64,000 nucleotides of DNA from Haliclona indistincta (Eukaryota > Porifera > Demospongiae > Haplosclerida > Chalinidae): assembly GCA_964017065.1 (NCBI GenBank), contig OZ024792.1:250501-314500 (forward strand). Direction: 5' to 3'. Within the stretch, counting starts at the first letter, position 1, and the number at the start of each line of letters is the position of its first letter. Both the position numbers and the translations under genes were made by a program. This document shows, one piece after another, positions 50,969 to 63,146 of the stretch. Below the pieces are notes generated by a model. The model was not told where the DNA came from, made no database searches, and saw nothing but the letters and a program-made list of their open reading frames with translations.

Positions 50969-51848
50969 CTATAGTGCTGTCTTCCTTCTTCTCTTCACTA
51001 GTATCAGTATCACTCCAGAGCAACAGATCAGTATAGTGACCAGTAGTACACCTCCAGACACTCCTGATACAACATATAATATCACACTAGGGAGGGCAGG
51101 TGTAATGGTGGGAGAGACATCTGGTGTAGGGATGCCAGGTGTGATGGTGGTACTAACAATGGTAGATTCAGCTGGTATGGGAAAGATGGAGTATGTGGTA
51201 GTGTGATAGCTGCTCATAGTTAGTGTCTTGGTCATAAGTACTGGAGATGAGATCAGCTGTGGGTTGCCCAGTTCATCTGCACATATTTCATTCATTTCTT
51301 GTTGCACTTGTTGTGGTCCAGAACATGTTGATTCATTATAGTTCTCAGGAGCCAGTAGTGTGAACACATTGCTCCTCATCAGAGGCTGGTCAGGATCAGC
51401 AGTTGTGTTGATCACCTGACACCAGTACTTTCCTAGTAGACTAGGACTGTAGGGCTGGTTGAGAAATGCTGTGTTATGATATCGTGATGTCTGATCTCTC
51501 TGACCCGTCTGAACAGGATCACCTAGTCCCAGGTCCTCTACTGCTCCAGTTGTGTTCTCTCTGAACCATCTGATCATGAATGTAGTACTAATATCTTCCA
51601 TTCTTCTTACAATGGCCTCAAGGACTATTACTATACGATCATTATCATTGTTGTCGTAAGGATTGCAGTCATTCAGTGTAGTTGATGGAGGCTGTCTCAA
51701 GAATTCAAAGCTGCATTCTGTGTGTGTCATAATAAGTGCCGAATGATGATGCTACATAGGATTTAAGAATACCTGCTGTACTGCTCCTTGCTAGCAGCAC
51801 TAGTATCAGTAGTACACACACGATAGCTCCGCCCCAGCGATGCGCCAT
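50969..51848 (-). CDS. Receptor unit 14: type A receptor truncated after the TM
   Basis: Signal peptide 51773-51848 (MAHRWGGAIVCV) and Ig/stalk/TM exon to 50969. Ig core as unit 4 (SFEFLRQPPSTTLNDC, RWFRENTTG, GKYWCQV). Two extra bases (AGCTATAGTGC versus AGCTAGTGC in unit 4) create KTAL then TAG directly after the stop-transfer KRRRK, giving about 274 aa. Downstream tail exons (ending 50347) remain open. Same outcome as unit 9 by an independent mutation. Confidence 0.78.
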
Positions 51849-51889
51849 GGTTGCTCTACTAGTCCAGACAGCTAGCCTTTCAATACGGC

Positions 51890-51950
51890 GACTGCAACGT
51901 CACCGTGGCGTTGGGCGTGAGCTGTGTGAGCCGCCCCCGCAAACCATGCG
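51890..51950 (-). promoter_or_regulatory. Conserved upstream module of receptor unit 14
   Basis: The GC box, GGTGACGTTGCAG and CCGTATTGAAAG match those of unit 4, including its GTT variant in the CRE-like core. Confidence 0.5.
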
Positions 51951-51994
51951 TGATAATTTTCGAGTAAAAACTTACTGTGTGCATAGTGTAACTG

Positions 51995-52440
51995 TCATTG
52001 TGTATGAGTAGTTGATGCTCTCAGTACTACACTGTACTGGTGCTGGTCTACTGCAGTCATGGTGTTCAGACCAAAAATGTCACTAGCAGGTACTCCATGA
52101 TGATGGAGGGAGCTGTACTCTTGCTGGTCACCATTACCTGCAGCTAGCTTAGAGTCACCATGATGACCCTGCTGCACTGTGCTACTGGTAGTTGCTGTGG
52201 GATGTTTGAGGGAACTGTACTGTACTCAGCTGATGGTGTCTGTGCAGTGGTAGCTAGCTGAGTGTGGTTCAGCTTGCTGTAAGCTGTGTCTCCTCCTCTA
52301 TAGTTACAGCATTCTCTAGGTGAGGGTACTGGTTGTTACTGACCCCAGCATATGTTGGGTCATCAAACACTGCAGCAGCACCTGATGTGATCTCTCCTGC
52401 TATACTGTACTCACTATAGTGTGTGTGGGTCCTTATAGTG
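51995..52440 (-). pseudogene. Receptor unit 15: type B tail relic
   Basis: Only tail sequence remains: EYSIAGE, DPTYAGV, then a one-base difference (CTGTAACTATAGAGG) that shifts frame before TAYSKL, and a TGTAC insertion in the AEYSSL region. The distal part (QEYSSL, QYSVV, ending STTHTQ) is open. The TM, Ig and signal exons are absent; the relic ends at unrelated sequence near 52500. Partner of unit 5. Confidence 0.65.
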
Positions 52441-52499
52441 TTGAATATATGTTGTCTAATCCACTGTTATTATAACTCACATGCATGCAGTATTGTTGC

Positions 52500-52720
52500 T
52501 ATTCCTCTGATCCGGCTGGTACAGTAGATTTTAGCGGCCCGGAGAAATCGGAGTCATCGGTTCGATTTTGCAGAAAACTCATTCTAAGGGATACAAAATT
52601 CCCTGGGAGGATACAGAATTCACTAGTGAAATGGGTATGCAGGATACACCATTCACGGGGATTAATGTATCCGGGATACACTATTCACTGGGATACACGA
52701 TTTACTACTACACCGGACGA
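52500..52720. other. Unassigned insertion with GGATACA/ATTCAC repeats
   Basis: About 220 bp between relic unit 15 and unit 16 with repeated GGATACA, CATTCAC and TCCCTGGGA-like words in both orientations. No gene. Possibly a decayed foldback element. Confidence 0.4.
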
Positions 52721-52863
52721 GATCTTTACACATTTTGTATCTTCCACTCACCGCTCAGATCAGTGTTATAACATGTGATCATGCATAAATTTGACACAGT
52801 CAAAATAATTATTGTAAAATGTATTTGATGCAGAAACTATCACTAATTTATGCATTCATGTTC

Positions 52864-54359
52864 TCAGATGTAGTACGGCTCCTTGATCACAGCATCATAC
52901 GTGGTATCAGCCTCTCTCTTGATAGGGTCCACTATAGAGTACATCTTGCCCTCCACCTCCACTGAAGGTGGTCCTCTCCTCCCAGTGGGTGTGGTGTACA
53001 CACTGGTGTAGTCAGTGGTAGCAGTGTCCAGTGGTTGGTAGAGTGCTGACTGAGCACCATCACAGCTAGTAGAGGAGGAGCAGTTCAGTGGTAACTCCTT
53101 CATACCGTGAGACCGCATATTGTTAATCACTTTCATTGACTGCTGCTGGGGTTTGCTTGTAATAGAACAGCTCCTACAATAGGCAGGTCACAGTAATTAT
53201 AGCGATCAATTTATGATGTCATACATTATGTGTGATTCTGGTTCTGAATGTATACTGCTTTCCTTGTTAGTGACAGCAGAATCACCTCTCAATCTGTAGG
53301 GATGCAATATATACTTTCCAAAGATCAACTGAAAGTTGCTTTTATTGCACCAACATTAGTACTATTATACTCACTGTAACTGAGTGTGATCATGATGACC
53401 TAGTGTGTTGCTGTCATGACCTGTACTCCAACAAGTAATGATCACACAATATCTGTTAAACACAGGCTGACCTGCAGTAGCTAGTGCTGTCTTCCTTCTT
53501 CTCTTCACTAGTATCAGTATCACTCCAGAGCAGCAGATCAGTATAGTGACCAGTAGTACACCTCCAGACACTCCTGATACAACATGTACTATCACACTAG
53601 TAACTGGTGATGCAGGGAGGCCAGGTGTAATGGTGCGAGAGACATCTGGTGTAGGGAGGGCAGGTGTAATGGTGGTAACAATGGTAGATTCAGCTGGTGT
53701 GGGAAAGATGGAGTATGTAGTAGTGTGATAGCTGCTCATAGTTAGTGTCTGTGGGTTGTCCAGTTCATCTGCACATATTTCATTATATTCTTGTTGGGGT
53801 CCATGACACGTTGTTTCATTGTAGTCCTCAGGAGCCAGTAGTGTGAACACATTGCTCCTCATCAGAGGCTGGTCAGGATCAGCAGTTGTGTTGATCACCT
53901 GACACCAGTACTTGCCTAGTAGACTAGGACTGTAGGGCTGGGTACGAAATGCTGTGCCATGATATCTTGAAAACCAATCTATGCCCAGCGGTTGATCAGG
54001 ATCACCTAGTCCGAGGTCCTCTACTGCTCCAGTTGTGTTCTCTCTGAACCATCTGATCAAGAATGTAGTACTAATATCATCCATTCTTCTTACAGTGCAC
54101 TCCAGGACGATTACTATACGATCATTGTTGTCGTAAGGATTGCAGTCACTCAGTGTAGTTGATGGAGGCTGTCTTCTGTATTCAAAGCTGCATTCTGTGT
54201 GGGTCATAATAAGTGCTGCGGGATGATGTATTGAACTAGTGCACAGCTACATAGCAATTTACATTGTAATAAGATTAGAATACCTGCAGTACTGCTTCTT
54301 GCTAGCAGCACTAGTATCAGTAGGACACACACGATAGCTCTTCCCCAGCGATGCGCCAT
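52864..54359 (-). CDS. Receptor unit 16: intact type A Ig receptor
   Basis: Five exons sum to 408 codons with stop (407 aa): 54284-54359 (MAHRWGRAIVCVLLILVLLA), 53472-54194, 53375-53420, 53225-53293, 52864-53173. Ig core: CSFEYRRQPPSTTLSDC, LECTVRR, RWFRENTTG, then RTQPYSPSLLGKYWCQV (RTQ replaces the NQ of other units). The middle exon reads GHDSNTLGHHDHTQLQ in the same place where unit 9 has a stop. The tail has YQPL, six residues, YTSV, MYSIV, TYDAV and KEPYYI. Partner unit 6 is deleted internally. Confidence 0.85.
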
Positions 54360-54514
54360 GGTTGCTCTACTAGTCAATACGGCGACTGCGTTGGCGTTGG
54401 GTGGGCGTGAGCGGTGAGCCGCCCCCGCAAAAGATTGGTGATAAATAGAAATAATAATACCAGGAGCGTATAAATACTTTGTGCATACATGTAGTGTTAT
54501 TGTGTATGTGTAGT

Positions 54515-56176
54515 TCATGCTCTCAGTACTACACTGTACTGGTGCTGGTCTGCTGCAGTCAGACCCATCATGTCACTAGCAGGTACTCCATGATGATGGA
54601 GGTAGCTGTACTCTTGCCGGTCACCATTACCTGCAGCTAGCTTAGAGTCACCATGATGACCCAGCTGTACTCAGCTGATGGTGTCTGTGCAGTGTTAGTG
54701 GTAGCTAGCTGAGTATGGTTCAGCTTGCTGTAAGCTGTACTGTGTCTCCCCCTCTAGTTACAGCATTCTCTAGGTGAAGGTACTGGTTGTTACTGACCCC
54801 AGCATATGTTGGGTCATCAAACACTGCAGCAGCACCTGATGTGACCTCTCCTACTAGACTGTACTCACTAAGAATGGCTCCTGTTGTGGTGTGGTCTCTC
54901 TGCTCTTAAACACATCAAAATGATTCAAGAATCAAGATACCTGCTGCTTTATTGCGCAATACCTTGTTGTTGGTTGATCATATAAGACAGCAGGTTGTAG
55001 TGTAGTGGTGCAGTGTATCATACCTACAGTATCAGACCTGTACACGACAATAAACACAGCTCAGTGCAATGATGTGAGTGTGGGTCCTTACTGTGTTGAA
55101 TATATGTTGTCTAATTCACTGTTATTATAACTCACAGTATTGTTGCTATTTCTCTCTCTATGGTTATACTGAAACTAATCACAGCTGGCACATGCAGCTA
55201 TATACACTGACCATCAGCGCTGTTACTGGCTGACTGCAGCTGGTGTTGCTTGATCCTTCTCTTCTTCACTATCAGTAGCACTATAATGAGTGTTGAGATG
55301 AGTAGTAACACTACTAGTAGAGTGAGCGCACTTGATACAGTCACTGATACTACAGTCACTGATACTACAGTCACTGATACTACAGTCACTGATGATGATG
55401 TAGTGACAATGTTAGTAGATGATGTGTCAGAGGCTGTGACTGTAAGTGATACCTGTCCAGTGAGTTCTTGGTGTAACCAGCTGTTTAGTTGAATCAAAAT
55501 TAATACCAGATTTAAATTTTTTGTTTACATGCAATGCATAACCTGCTATAGTTGAGGTAAACTTGCAGGAGATAATGGAGATAGATCAGTACATGCTGTG
55601 TTTTCTACCTGTTGCACCAAAGTGCACTCTGATTCACTAGTATAGTTCTCAGGGCCAGTAGTGTGAACACATTGCTCCTCATCAGAGGCTGGTCAGGATC
55701 AGCAGTTGTGTTGATCACCTGACACCAGTACTTGCCTAGTAGACTAGGACTGTACTAGGACCAGTACTAGGACTGTGCATGTAGGGCTGGTAGAAGAATG
55801 CTGTGTTATGATATATTGAGGAAAGATCCGTAGTGCTCAGTACATACTCATCACCAGTCCCAGGTCCTCTATTGCTCCAGTTGTATTCTCTCTGAACCAC
55901 TTAATTATAGACTGGTCCGACTGAAGATCATCTTGTGTCCTCACTATACATTCTAACACTATATAAATTTTGCCATCGATATAATAAGGATTACAGTTTT
56001 CAGGTATTGCAGTGGAAGGAGGCTGTACTATATATTTAAAGCAGCACTGCTGACCTATTCACAGTACTCAAGATGACATTTGTGGAAGACTTCAGAAGCT
56101 TACCTGAACAGCTCAAAGTTGTCACACACAGCACTATCATTAAAATCCCGCACAGTTGATGTCCCTGAGACTCCAT
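54515..56176 (-). pseudogene. Receptor unit 17: degraded type B receptor
   Basis: The signal-peptide exon (about 56104-56176, MESQGHQLCGILMIVLCVTT) is intact. The Ig exon (about 55560-56055) has a 2-nt deletion (CAGGGCCAG versus CAGGAGCCAG), an internal duplication at 55750-55790 (ACTAGGACCAGTACTAGGAC), and other losses. The TM exon 55210-55460 is open with three VTVVS units and VVLLLISTLIIVLLIVKKRR. The tail (54515-54900) has a 5-nt insertion (ACAGTACAGC) and lacks the HPTATTSST segment. Partner of unit 7. Confidence 0.72.
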
Positions 56177-56694
56177 TGATAAGGCAAAAATGCTGGTATG
56201 TGTATACTGAAAGTGTACTGATCATCACAGCGTATTTATGGCAACATCACAATAAGGAAACTCAGTGTCAGGAATTCAATTTGTCTACTAGGGGGTCTTG
56301 GGGCATGCATGCTCCCCAGGAAAATTTTAATTTTAGACCTTTAAAATGGGCATATTTAATGTTGGGAGGGGAAGTTGGAGAGCTTGGGGAGAATTTTCCC
56401 CTAGATAAAACCCTGAACATAATAATTAATATCATAGTGATCGCAATTATCATATGTTGTAGGTTCCACACTAAGGGCATATTGAGCCGCTAAGGTTCGA
56501 TGAGTCCTTGCCTTAATTATTTAATGTAAATTTACGTAATGAGAACCAGTTCTCTATACATGAATGCTTTCAACTAACTCATGGCCGCCAGTGCTTCCAC
56601 AAAATAATAATTGAAACATTAATTATTTTAAGGGTTATTAAGCATGCATACATCAAACTGCATGTAGCTTGATAACAGTGCATGAGTTTTATGA

Positions 56695-58306
56695 TCAGAT
56701 GTAGTACGGGTCTTCCATCACAGTATCATATATTGTATCAGCATCTTTCTTGATAGAATCTGGCACTGCTGGGTCCTCTCTCCTCCCAGTGGGTGTGGTG
56801 TACATACTGGTGTAGTCAGTGGTAACAGTGTCCAATGGTTGGTAGAGTGCTGACTGAGCACCATCACAGCTAGTAGATGAGGAGCACTTTACTGCAGCTG
56901 CTGGTGATTCTTGCATGCAGCGTGAAGATAAATCACTCATCGGTTGTTGGAATTTGCTTGGAATGGAACAGCTCCTGTAACACAAGCAGTACTAGTGGTT
57001 ATTATGTTACCTTGTACAGGACTCAATAAATGATGATTCTGAGAATACATAGCCTTCCTTGTTAGTGACAGAATCTGCTCTCAACCTGCATGCATGTAGT
57101 GATGTCAATATTTACAGTGTACAGCAACACTGTCTCACTGTAACTGAGTGTCATAATGTTCTGTTGTGTTGTCACAATCTGTATTTGCTGCACTAACAGT
57201 TGTCACATGTGTTATAGTACACTAACCTGTTGTACCTCTTGTTGCTGTCTTCCTTCTTCTCTTCACTAGTATCAGTATCACTCCAGAGCAGCAGATCAGT
57301 ATAGTGACCAGTAGCACACCTCCGGTCCAGACACTCCTGATACAACATATACTATCACACTAGGGAGGGCAGGTGTAATGGTGGGAGAGTCATCTGGTGT
57401 AGGGAGAGCTGTGGTAATAGTGGGAGAGTCATCTGCTGCTGTAGAGAGGGCAGGTGTAATGGTGGTAGAGTCATCTGGTGTAGGGAGGGCTGTGGTAATG
57501 GTGGTAGTAAAAGGTAGAGCCAGGGTAATAGCAGTAGAGGTAGCGGATAGTTCAGTTGAGATAACTAGTTGTGTACTATGGTAGGTGGTGATGATAGTTG
57601 ATGCTGCCGTACTAACTAGTGTCTGTAGTTCAGTGGAGAAGATGATCAGTTTGACAGATTGTGTTGATGTCTGCTGAGCAGCAACAGCAGTCTGGACAGG
57701 CATTGGTGCATCTAGATCAGCACATGTTGTGTTATCTACAGTTTGTAAAGGACTGCATGGTGCTCCACTGTAGTCCCCAGGAGCCAGTAGTGTGAACACA
57801 TTGCTCCTCATCAGAGGCTGGTCAGGATCACCAGTTGTGTTGATCACCTGACACCAGTACTTGCCTAGTAGACTAGGACTGTAGGGCTGGTTGAGAAATG
57901 CTGTGTTATGATATACTGATAGCCAATCCATAAAGCCCAACATTTATATTAGGATCACCTAGTCCCAGGTCCTCTACTGCTCCAGCTGTGTTCTCTCTGA
58001 ACCACCTCACTTCAAAGTCCACTTCATTGCTGTTTATCAAATCATTGCTTATTCTTACAACACACTCCAAAGAGATCAATATTACATTGCCCACTGGGTA
58101 AGGATTGCATCCATTTAGTGTAGTGGATGGTGGCTGCTTACTGTACTCGAAGCTACACTCTGCATGCATTATAGGTACAGCTCATGGAACAGTGTAATAC
58201 GCTGCTCACGTGCTACTGCAGCTCGCTGGAAGCAAATCAACACTAGTAGCGTAGCACACACGGCAACAGCAGTCTCTCCAGCCATGGATGCACTCATGAT
58301 AGTCAT
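56695..58306 (-). pseudogene. Receptor unit 18: type A pseudogene, two frameshifts
   Basis: Nearly identical to unit 8, but with one extra T at about 57942 (ACATTTATATT versus ACATTATATT) inside the Ig domain and a 5-nt insertion at about 57322 (CTCCGGTCCAG versus CTCCAG) before the TM. The signal peptide (ATG at 58306 or 58297) and the tail exons (56695-56985 open, ending EDPYYI) are preserved. Recent decay, because the rest is hardly diverged. Confidence 0.85.
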
Positions 58307-58689
58307 AGACTTCAGAGTTTTGAAGACCCCGCGGTATTATTATCAGACCTCACGTGGATTCTGACTGTGTGTAGCTGAGTACTGCACACAATATCCATGA
58401 CAAAATTGTCTTCGGATCTAGACTAGTAGAGTAAGAACATTTACTATACTGGAAGAGGAAGCTGAATGAAGGAGCAGCAAATCGTACTCGTAGCAGCAGA
58501 TGTCCTCATACCATGCCGCCATACTGCAGTAAACATGGCCGGACGAGATCCTTACACAGGTTGTATCTTCCACTCACCGCTCAGATCAGCGTTATAACAT
58601 GTGATCATGCATAAATTTGACACAGTCAAAATAATTATAGTAAAATGTATTTGATGCAGAAACTATCACTAATTTATGCATTCATGTTC

Positions 58690-60297
58690 TCAAATGTAGT
58701 ACGGCTCCTTGATCACAGCATCATATGTAGTATCAACCTCTCTCTTGATAGGGTCCACTATAGAGTACATCTTGCCATCCACCTCCACTGAAGGTGGTCC
58801 TCTCCTCCCAGTGGGTGTTGTGTACACACTGGTGTAGTCAGTGGTAACAGTGTCCAGTGGTTGGTAGAGTGCTGACTGAGCACCATCACAGCTAGTAGAG
58901 GAGGAGCAGTTCAGTGGTAACTCCTGCATACCGTGAGACCGCATATTGTTAATCACATTCATTGACTGCTGCTGGGGTTTGCTTGTAATAGAACAGCTCC
59001 TACAATAGGCAGGTCACAGTAATTATAGCGATCAATTTATGATGTCATACGTTATGCAGGATTCTGGTCCTGACTGTATATTGCTTTCCTTGTTAGTGAC
59101 AGCAGAATCACCTCTCAATCTGTAGGGATGGAATATGTACTTCCCAAAGATCAACTGAAAGTTGCTTTTATTGCACCAACATTAGTACTATGATACTCAC
59201 TGTAACTGAGTGTGATCATGATGACCTAGTGTGTTGTTGTCATGACCTGTACTCCAACAACATGTATAGTAATTATCACACAATATCTGATATACACAGG
59301 CTGACCTGAAGTAGCTAGTGCTGTCTTCCTTCTTCTCTTCACTAGTATCAGTATCACTCCAGAGCAGCAGATCAGTATAGTGACCAGTAGTACACCTCCA
59401 GACACTCCTGATACAACATATACTATCACACTAGTAGCTGGTGCTGTAGAGAGGGCAGGTGTAATGGTGGTAGAGTCATCTGGTGTAGGGAGGGCTGTGG
59501 TAATGGTGGGAGAGTCATCTGGTGCAGGGAGAGCTGTGATAATGGTGGGAGAGTCATCTGGTGTAGGGAGGGCAGTAGTAATTGTAGAGGGAAATAGCTC
59601 AGTTGAGATGAGTAGTTGTGTAGTACGGTAGCTGCTGCTCACAGCAAATGCTGTGCTAGCTTGAGTCTGCTGTTCAGTGGTGGAGAGTAAAGGTGTGGTC
59701 GACTGGACAGGGAGCTGGTTATCTGGTATATCAGCACATGTCCGATTATCTACAAATAGAAACTGAGCAGAGCCAGCACAATGTGATCCACTGTAGTCCT
59801 CAGGAGCCAGTAGTGTGAACACATTGCTCCTCATCAGAGGCTGGTCAGGATCAGCAGTTGTGTTGATCACCTGACACCAGTACTTGCCTAGTAGACTAGG
59901 ACTGTAGAGCTGGTTGAACAATGCTGTGTTATGATATCTTGACAACCAATCTATCATGCCTATCTGAACATCAGGATCACCTAGTCCCAGGTCCTCTACT
60001 GCTCCAGCTGTGTTCTCTCTGAACCATCTCACTTCAAACTCATCAGTTACCATAGCTCTTCTTCTTATAGTACACTCTAAAGATATCGATACTCTATTAC
60101 TACTCGTGTACGGATCGCATCCATCCAATGTAGTCGATGGAGGCTGCCTTAAGTACTCGAAGCTACACTCTGCAGTAGGCACTAGTAGATTACTCTTTCG
60201 TGATCATTCACAGTAAGCTAGCATGCCGCTTACCTGCTACTGCAGTTCTCTGCAAGCAGACCAACACTAGTACCGTCCATACATCGACAGCATCCAT
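58690..60297 (-). CDS. Receptor unit 19: intact type A Ig receptor, first of the array
   Basis: Five exons sum to 451 codons with stop (450 aa): 60234-60297 signal peptide (MDAVDVWTVLVLVCLQRTAV), 59306-60169 Ig/stalk/TM, 59201-59246, 59051-59119, 58690-58999. Ig core: CSFEYLRQPPSTTLDGC, LECTIRRR, RWFRENTAG, GKYWCQV. The Thr-rich stalk has four ITTALPTPDDSP-type repeats. TM is of the common type A. The tail has YQPL, six residues, YTSV, MYSIV, TYDAV and KEPYYI. Partner unit 9 has lost its tail frame. Confidence 0.87.
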
Positions 60298-60399
60298 GAT
60301 CGCCAGTGCAGCTTCGAAACAGTATGCATACAATTATTATTTTTTAGAAGATGCCCCCGTGGAATTTTTTAATTTAGATTAGACCTCGCAACAATGTAA

Positions 60400-60545
60400 T
60401 TACAATCTGTTACTGGTGCTGCTGTTACTTCATGTCAGCAGCAGCTGTCCTCTCCATCAGACTAGCTATACTGTCCTTACTCTACACGGTCAGCAGCTGT
60501 CCTCTCCATCAGACTAGCTATACTGTCCTTACTCTACACGAGAGA
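60400..60545. repeat. Two-copy ~53-bp direct repeat
   Basis: The stretch containing CAGCAGCTGTCCTCTCCATC and AGACTAGCTATACTGTCCTT occurs twice in a row (about 60435-60540), upstream of unit 19. Confidence 0.8.
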
Positions 60546-60622
60546 TAGAAAAGGAAAAATGACATGCAGACCTTCGCCATACCCACCTGAGATGCCAGTG
60601 AGAGTAGCTTCTTGACCTAGCC

Positions 60623-60692
60623 TCGTACCCAGGCCTATTGAGGAGAAGAGTGGCTTATTTCTTGTCCCCTAGCACCTGGGTACGAGGCTACT
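60623..60692. repeat. Small inverted repeat, CCTCGTACCCAGG type
   Basis: TAGCCTCGTACCCAGGC and GCACCTGGGTACGAGGCTA flank about 35 bp. It looks like a solitary short TIR element next to the NSF-like fragment. Confidence 0.65.
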
Positions 60693-60752
60693 TCTTGACC
60701 CATACCTGTACTGTGAAAGGAATGACCACACCCTTATACCACACCCACTCAC

Positions 60753-61243
60753 CGTTTCTTTCCAGTTGGTCTAACTGACTGAAATTTGCAGGTTGGAAGA
60801 CAGCATACTCATGTGCTGCTAGTGAGCAGTCCAGCTCATCAGTGACTTATAGCTTTTCAACCTCAACTGGGTCCACTTCAAACTTGTCTTTAGCCTGTCA
60901 ATAGGTCACATGATAATCATGACAATGTCATGTGACAGACAGACCTTTATACATGGGAGTCGACTGAGCGCTCTCACTAACCCCTCTAGTTCAGCTCCAC
61001 TGAAGTTCCTCATCTTAGATGCTAAATACTCGAGGTCTACATCATCGCCGAGCCTGCCCCTCTCCTGCATGTGAGCGGTGTGTATGCGCAGGATTTCTAG
61101 CCGTCCCTTGAGGCTGGGTAGACCATCTACACATAGGTCACACAGCTAGCTAGCTCACTAGATAGCTACTCACCTAGCTATCTCCATCTGTACCTCTAGT
61201 CTACCTGGTATCAATGATCCACTCCATCAATATCTGTTAAATT
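60753..61243 (-). pseudogene. NSF-like (vesicle-fusing ATPase) pseudogene fragment
   Basis: Minus-strand exons read LIPGRLEVQMEI (61174-61240), then [40 protein letters not shown] and EGLVRAL (about 60948-61128), then FEVDPVEVEKL followed by TAA (60847-60849) and VTDELDCSLAAHEY (60753-60894). This matches the end of the NSF D1 AAA+ domain and linker. Evidence of decay: the in-frame stop, a phase mismatch across the first intron, and absence of the rest of the gene. Confidence 0.75.
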
Positions 61244-61254
61244 ATAGTCATTAC

Positions 61255-62420
61255 ATGAAAATTAAAAAGATTTCTATCGAAATCAATAGGATGTAGGGTT
61301 GTGAAATCTACCACTGGTCCACAATGTAAACTAACAAGGAACAAGCATGGAATAGTAACACGATTGACTTGCTAACAGACCATAGATCCCTACATCAGTG
61401 GCTGCTGTGGTTGACTATAGCTAATACAGCTATAGTTACTGTTGACTGACACCTGATGTGCATTCAGCTTGTGACAAAATATTGATCTTATGTACAGCCA
61501 CTGATGTAGGGATCTGTGGTCTGTTAGCAAGTCAATCGTGTTACTATTCCATGCTTGTTCCTTGTTAGTTTACATTGTGGACCAGTGGTAGATATCACAA
61601 CCCTACATCCTATTGATTTCGATAGAAATCTTTTTAATTTTCTTGTTTGTGTCCATTTTTCTTTTTCAGTAATGTGCAGTTCAAAATCATGCAAGTACCG
61701 AGCCGTCTTTGTTTCCACCATTTGTTTAGTTTTCCTGTTGTTGATGGCTTTTCTTTATTATTAACTATTTAAAACTTGTAACTAAAAATAATTGTTATGC
61801 TGTACATATCAGGTCGCCTACGCATGCATATGCAGTGCATACGAGCCCCGCCCACACTTGTTTGTAGACCTGTACGGCGGTTATAATTATCTGGCAAGTG
61901 CAGAATGGTGATCCTATACGAGCTTACCGTTCTTCGAAGACTCCTGACAAATTATGTGTTCTCCGTGAACCATACGGCGCGGCGATACTAAAGCTAGTGC
62001 TTGGTCACGTGCGCTAACCGCTGCTTGGTCACGTGCGTATTGCGCAATCACAATAATGGCGTCTAACACTTAGCTGACATGGATCACGATCGAGAAATCG
62101 CGGAATTTATATCGCCGTTACGCTAAAAACAAAGTTCAAAAGGCACCTGCCAGGAGAATTTCACGACTGTTCGTGGGTGTTTTGGTCTCGGCACTGCTCG
62201 CATAAAGGCGCTAGGCGCGCTGAAGAAAGAAGAAAGAAGAAGACGAAGATGACGAAACTCGATTTTTCACCGTTTCCAAGTTCATCACTTTAGCAAAAAT
62301 TTCGAGCGATCTCCTTGCTATTGTAAGATGGGGCAACGCCAGAGAGCAGATCTAAGTGTCTTTGGACGTGTTTTCTCGTTCAACCCTACATAGGGAGGCA
62401 CTACCGTGCCTCCCTAATAC
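61255..62420. mobile_element. Interspersed foldback element, uninterrupted copy
   Basis: Inverted arms about 61255-61409 and 61495-61640, then sequence colinear with 29740-30158 and 36293-37382. It ends in the hairpin GGGAGGCACTACCGTGCCTCCC (about 62393-62415). The GAAA site is short here. No convincing ORF; the frames inside are short and not conserved with the other copy. Confidence 0.8.
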
Positions 62421-63146
62421 AAATCATGCAATGTAACTTATTGCTTTAGAATGTAATGTTTGTTGTTTCTGTTTCAATATCAGATATTTCACTCACCGTG
62501 GTGGTCTGCCACCATGCATAAGGGTCATTCCATATCATTTCAACAACTTTTTGGCATGACCCCCTGGGATTTTCTCGAAACTTGGTATTGTTGAACTCCA
62601 CATGGTCATATGATGCCATAACAAGTTTCAGCTTGATACCTTGTATGGTTTCTCCCTGATTGCATTTTCGACAATATTTCCTACTACTTGCTGTTTAACT
62701 ATTTATAACTTTGTCTTATTTTGTCCTATCAGCAAACTAAAAACATCACATTGAAGCTGAATAATTGCTCTTTCATATGACGTGCAACACATATAGTGGG
62801 GCAGATGTGTGCAAAAAAATGCATGAATTGTGGGTTTTTACATAGAAGCATGAAACTTGGTATGGTATTAGACAATAATATATAAAGTAATTTGAGATAT
62901 GGAGCCACTTTGGGTTTGACCTCTGCCGACCTCTAGACGTTAATTAACTACTTAAAAAATTCCGTCTTTTCGATGTTCCACTAAATGCAGTCAAGTTTGG
63001 TATCATATTGAAGCTCAGCTTATAAGGAGTAATTTGGAACATAAATCATATTAATAACACTTTCTGATCAAAAGTTATGATAGTTTTTATAATCGTGATT
63101 ATGTAAAGTTGAAGTATTATGCATTTAGTTTTAATAGTAAGATAAG
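62421..63146. other. Non-coding part of a transposon-like element
   Basis: About 725 bp downstream (minus strand) of the GCDT-family ORF. It contains GGGTCATTCCATATCATTTC (62521-62540), a word I associate with repeat families, but I cannot place it. No gene seen. Confidence 0.4.
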
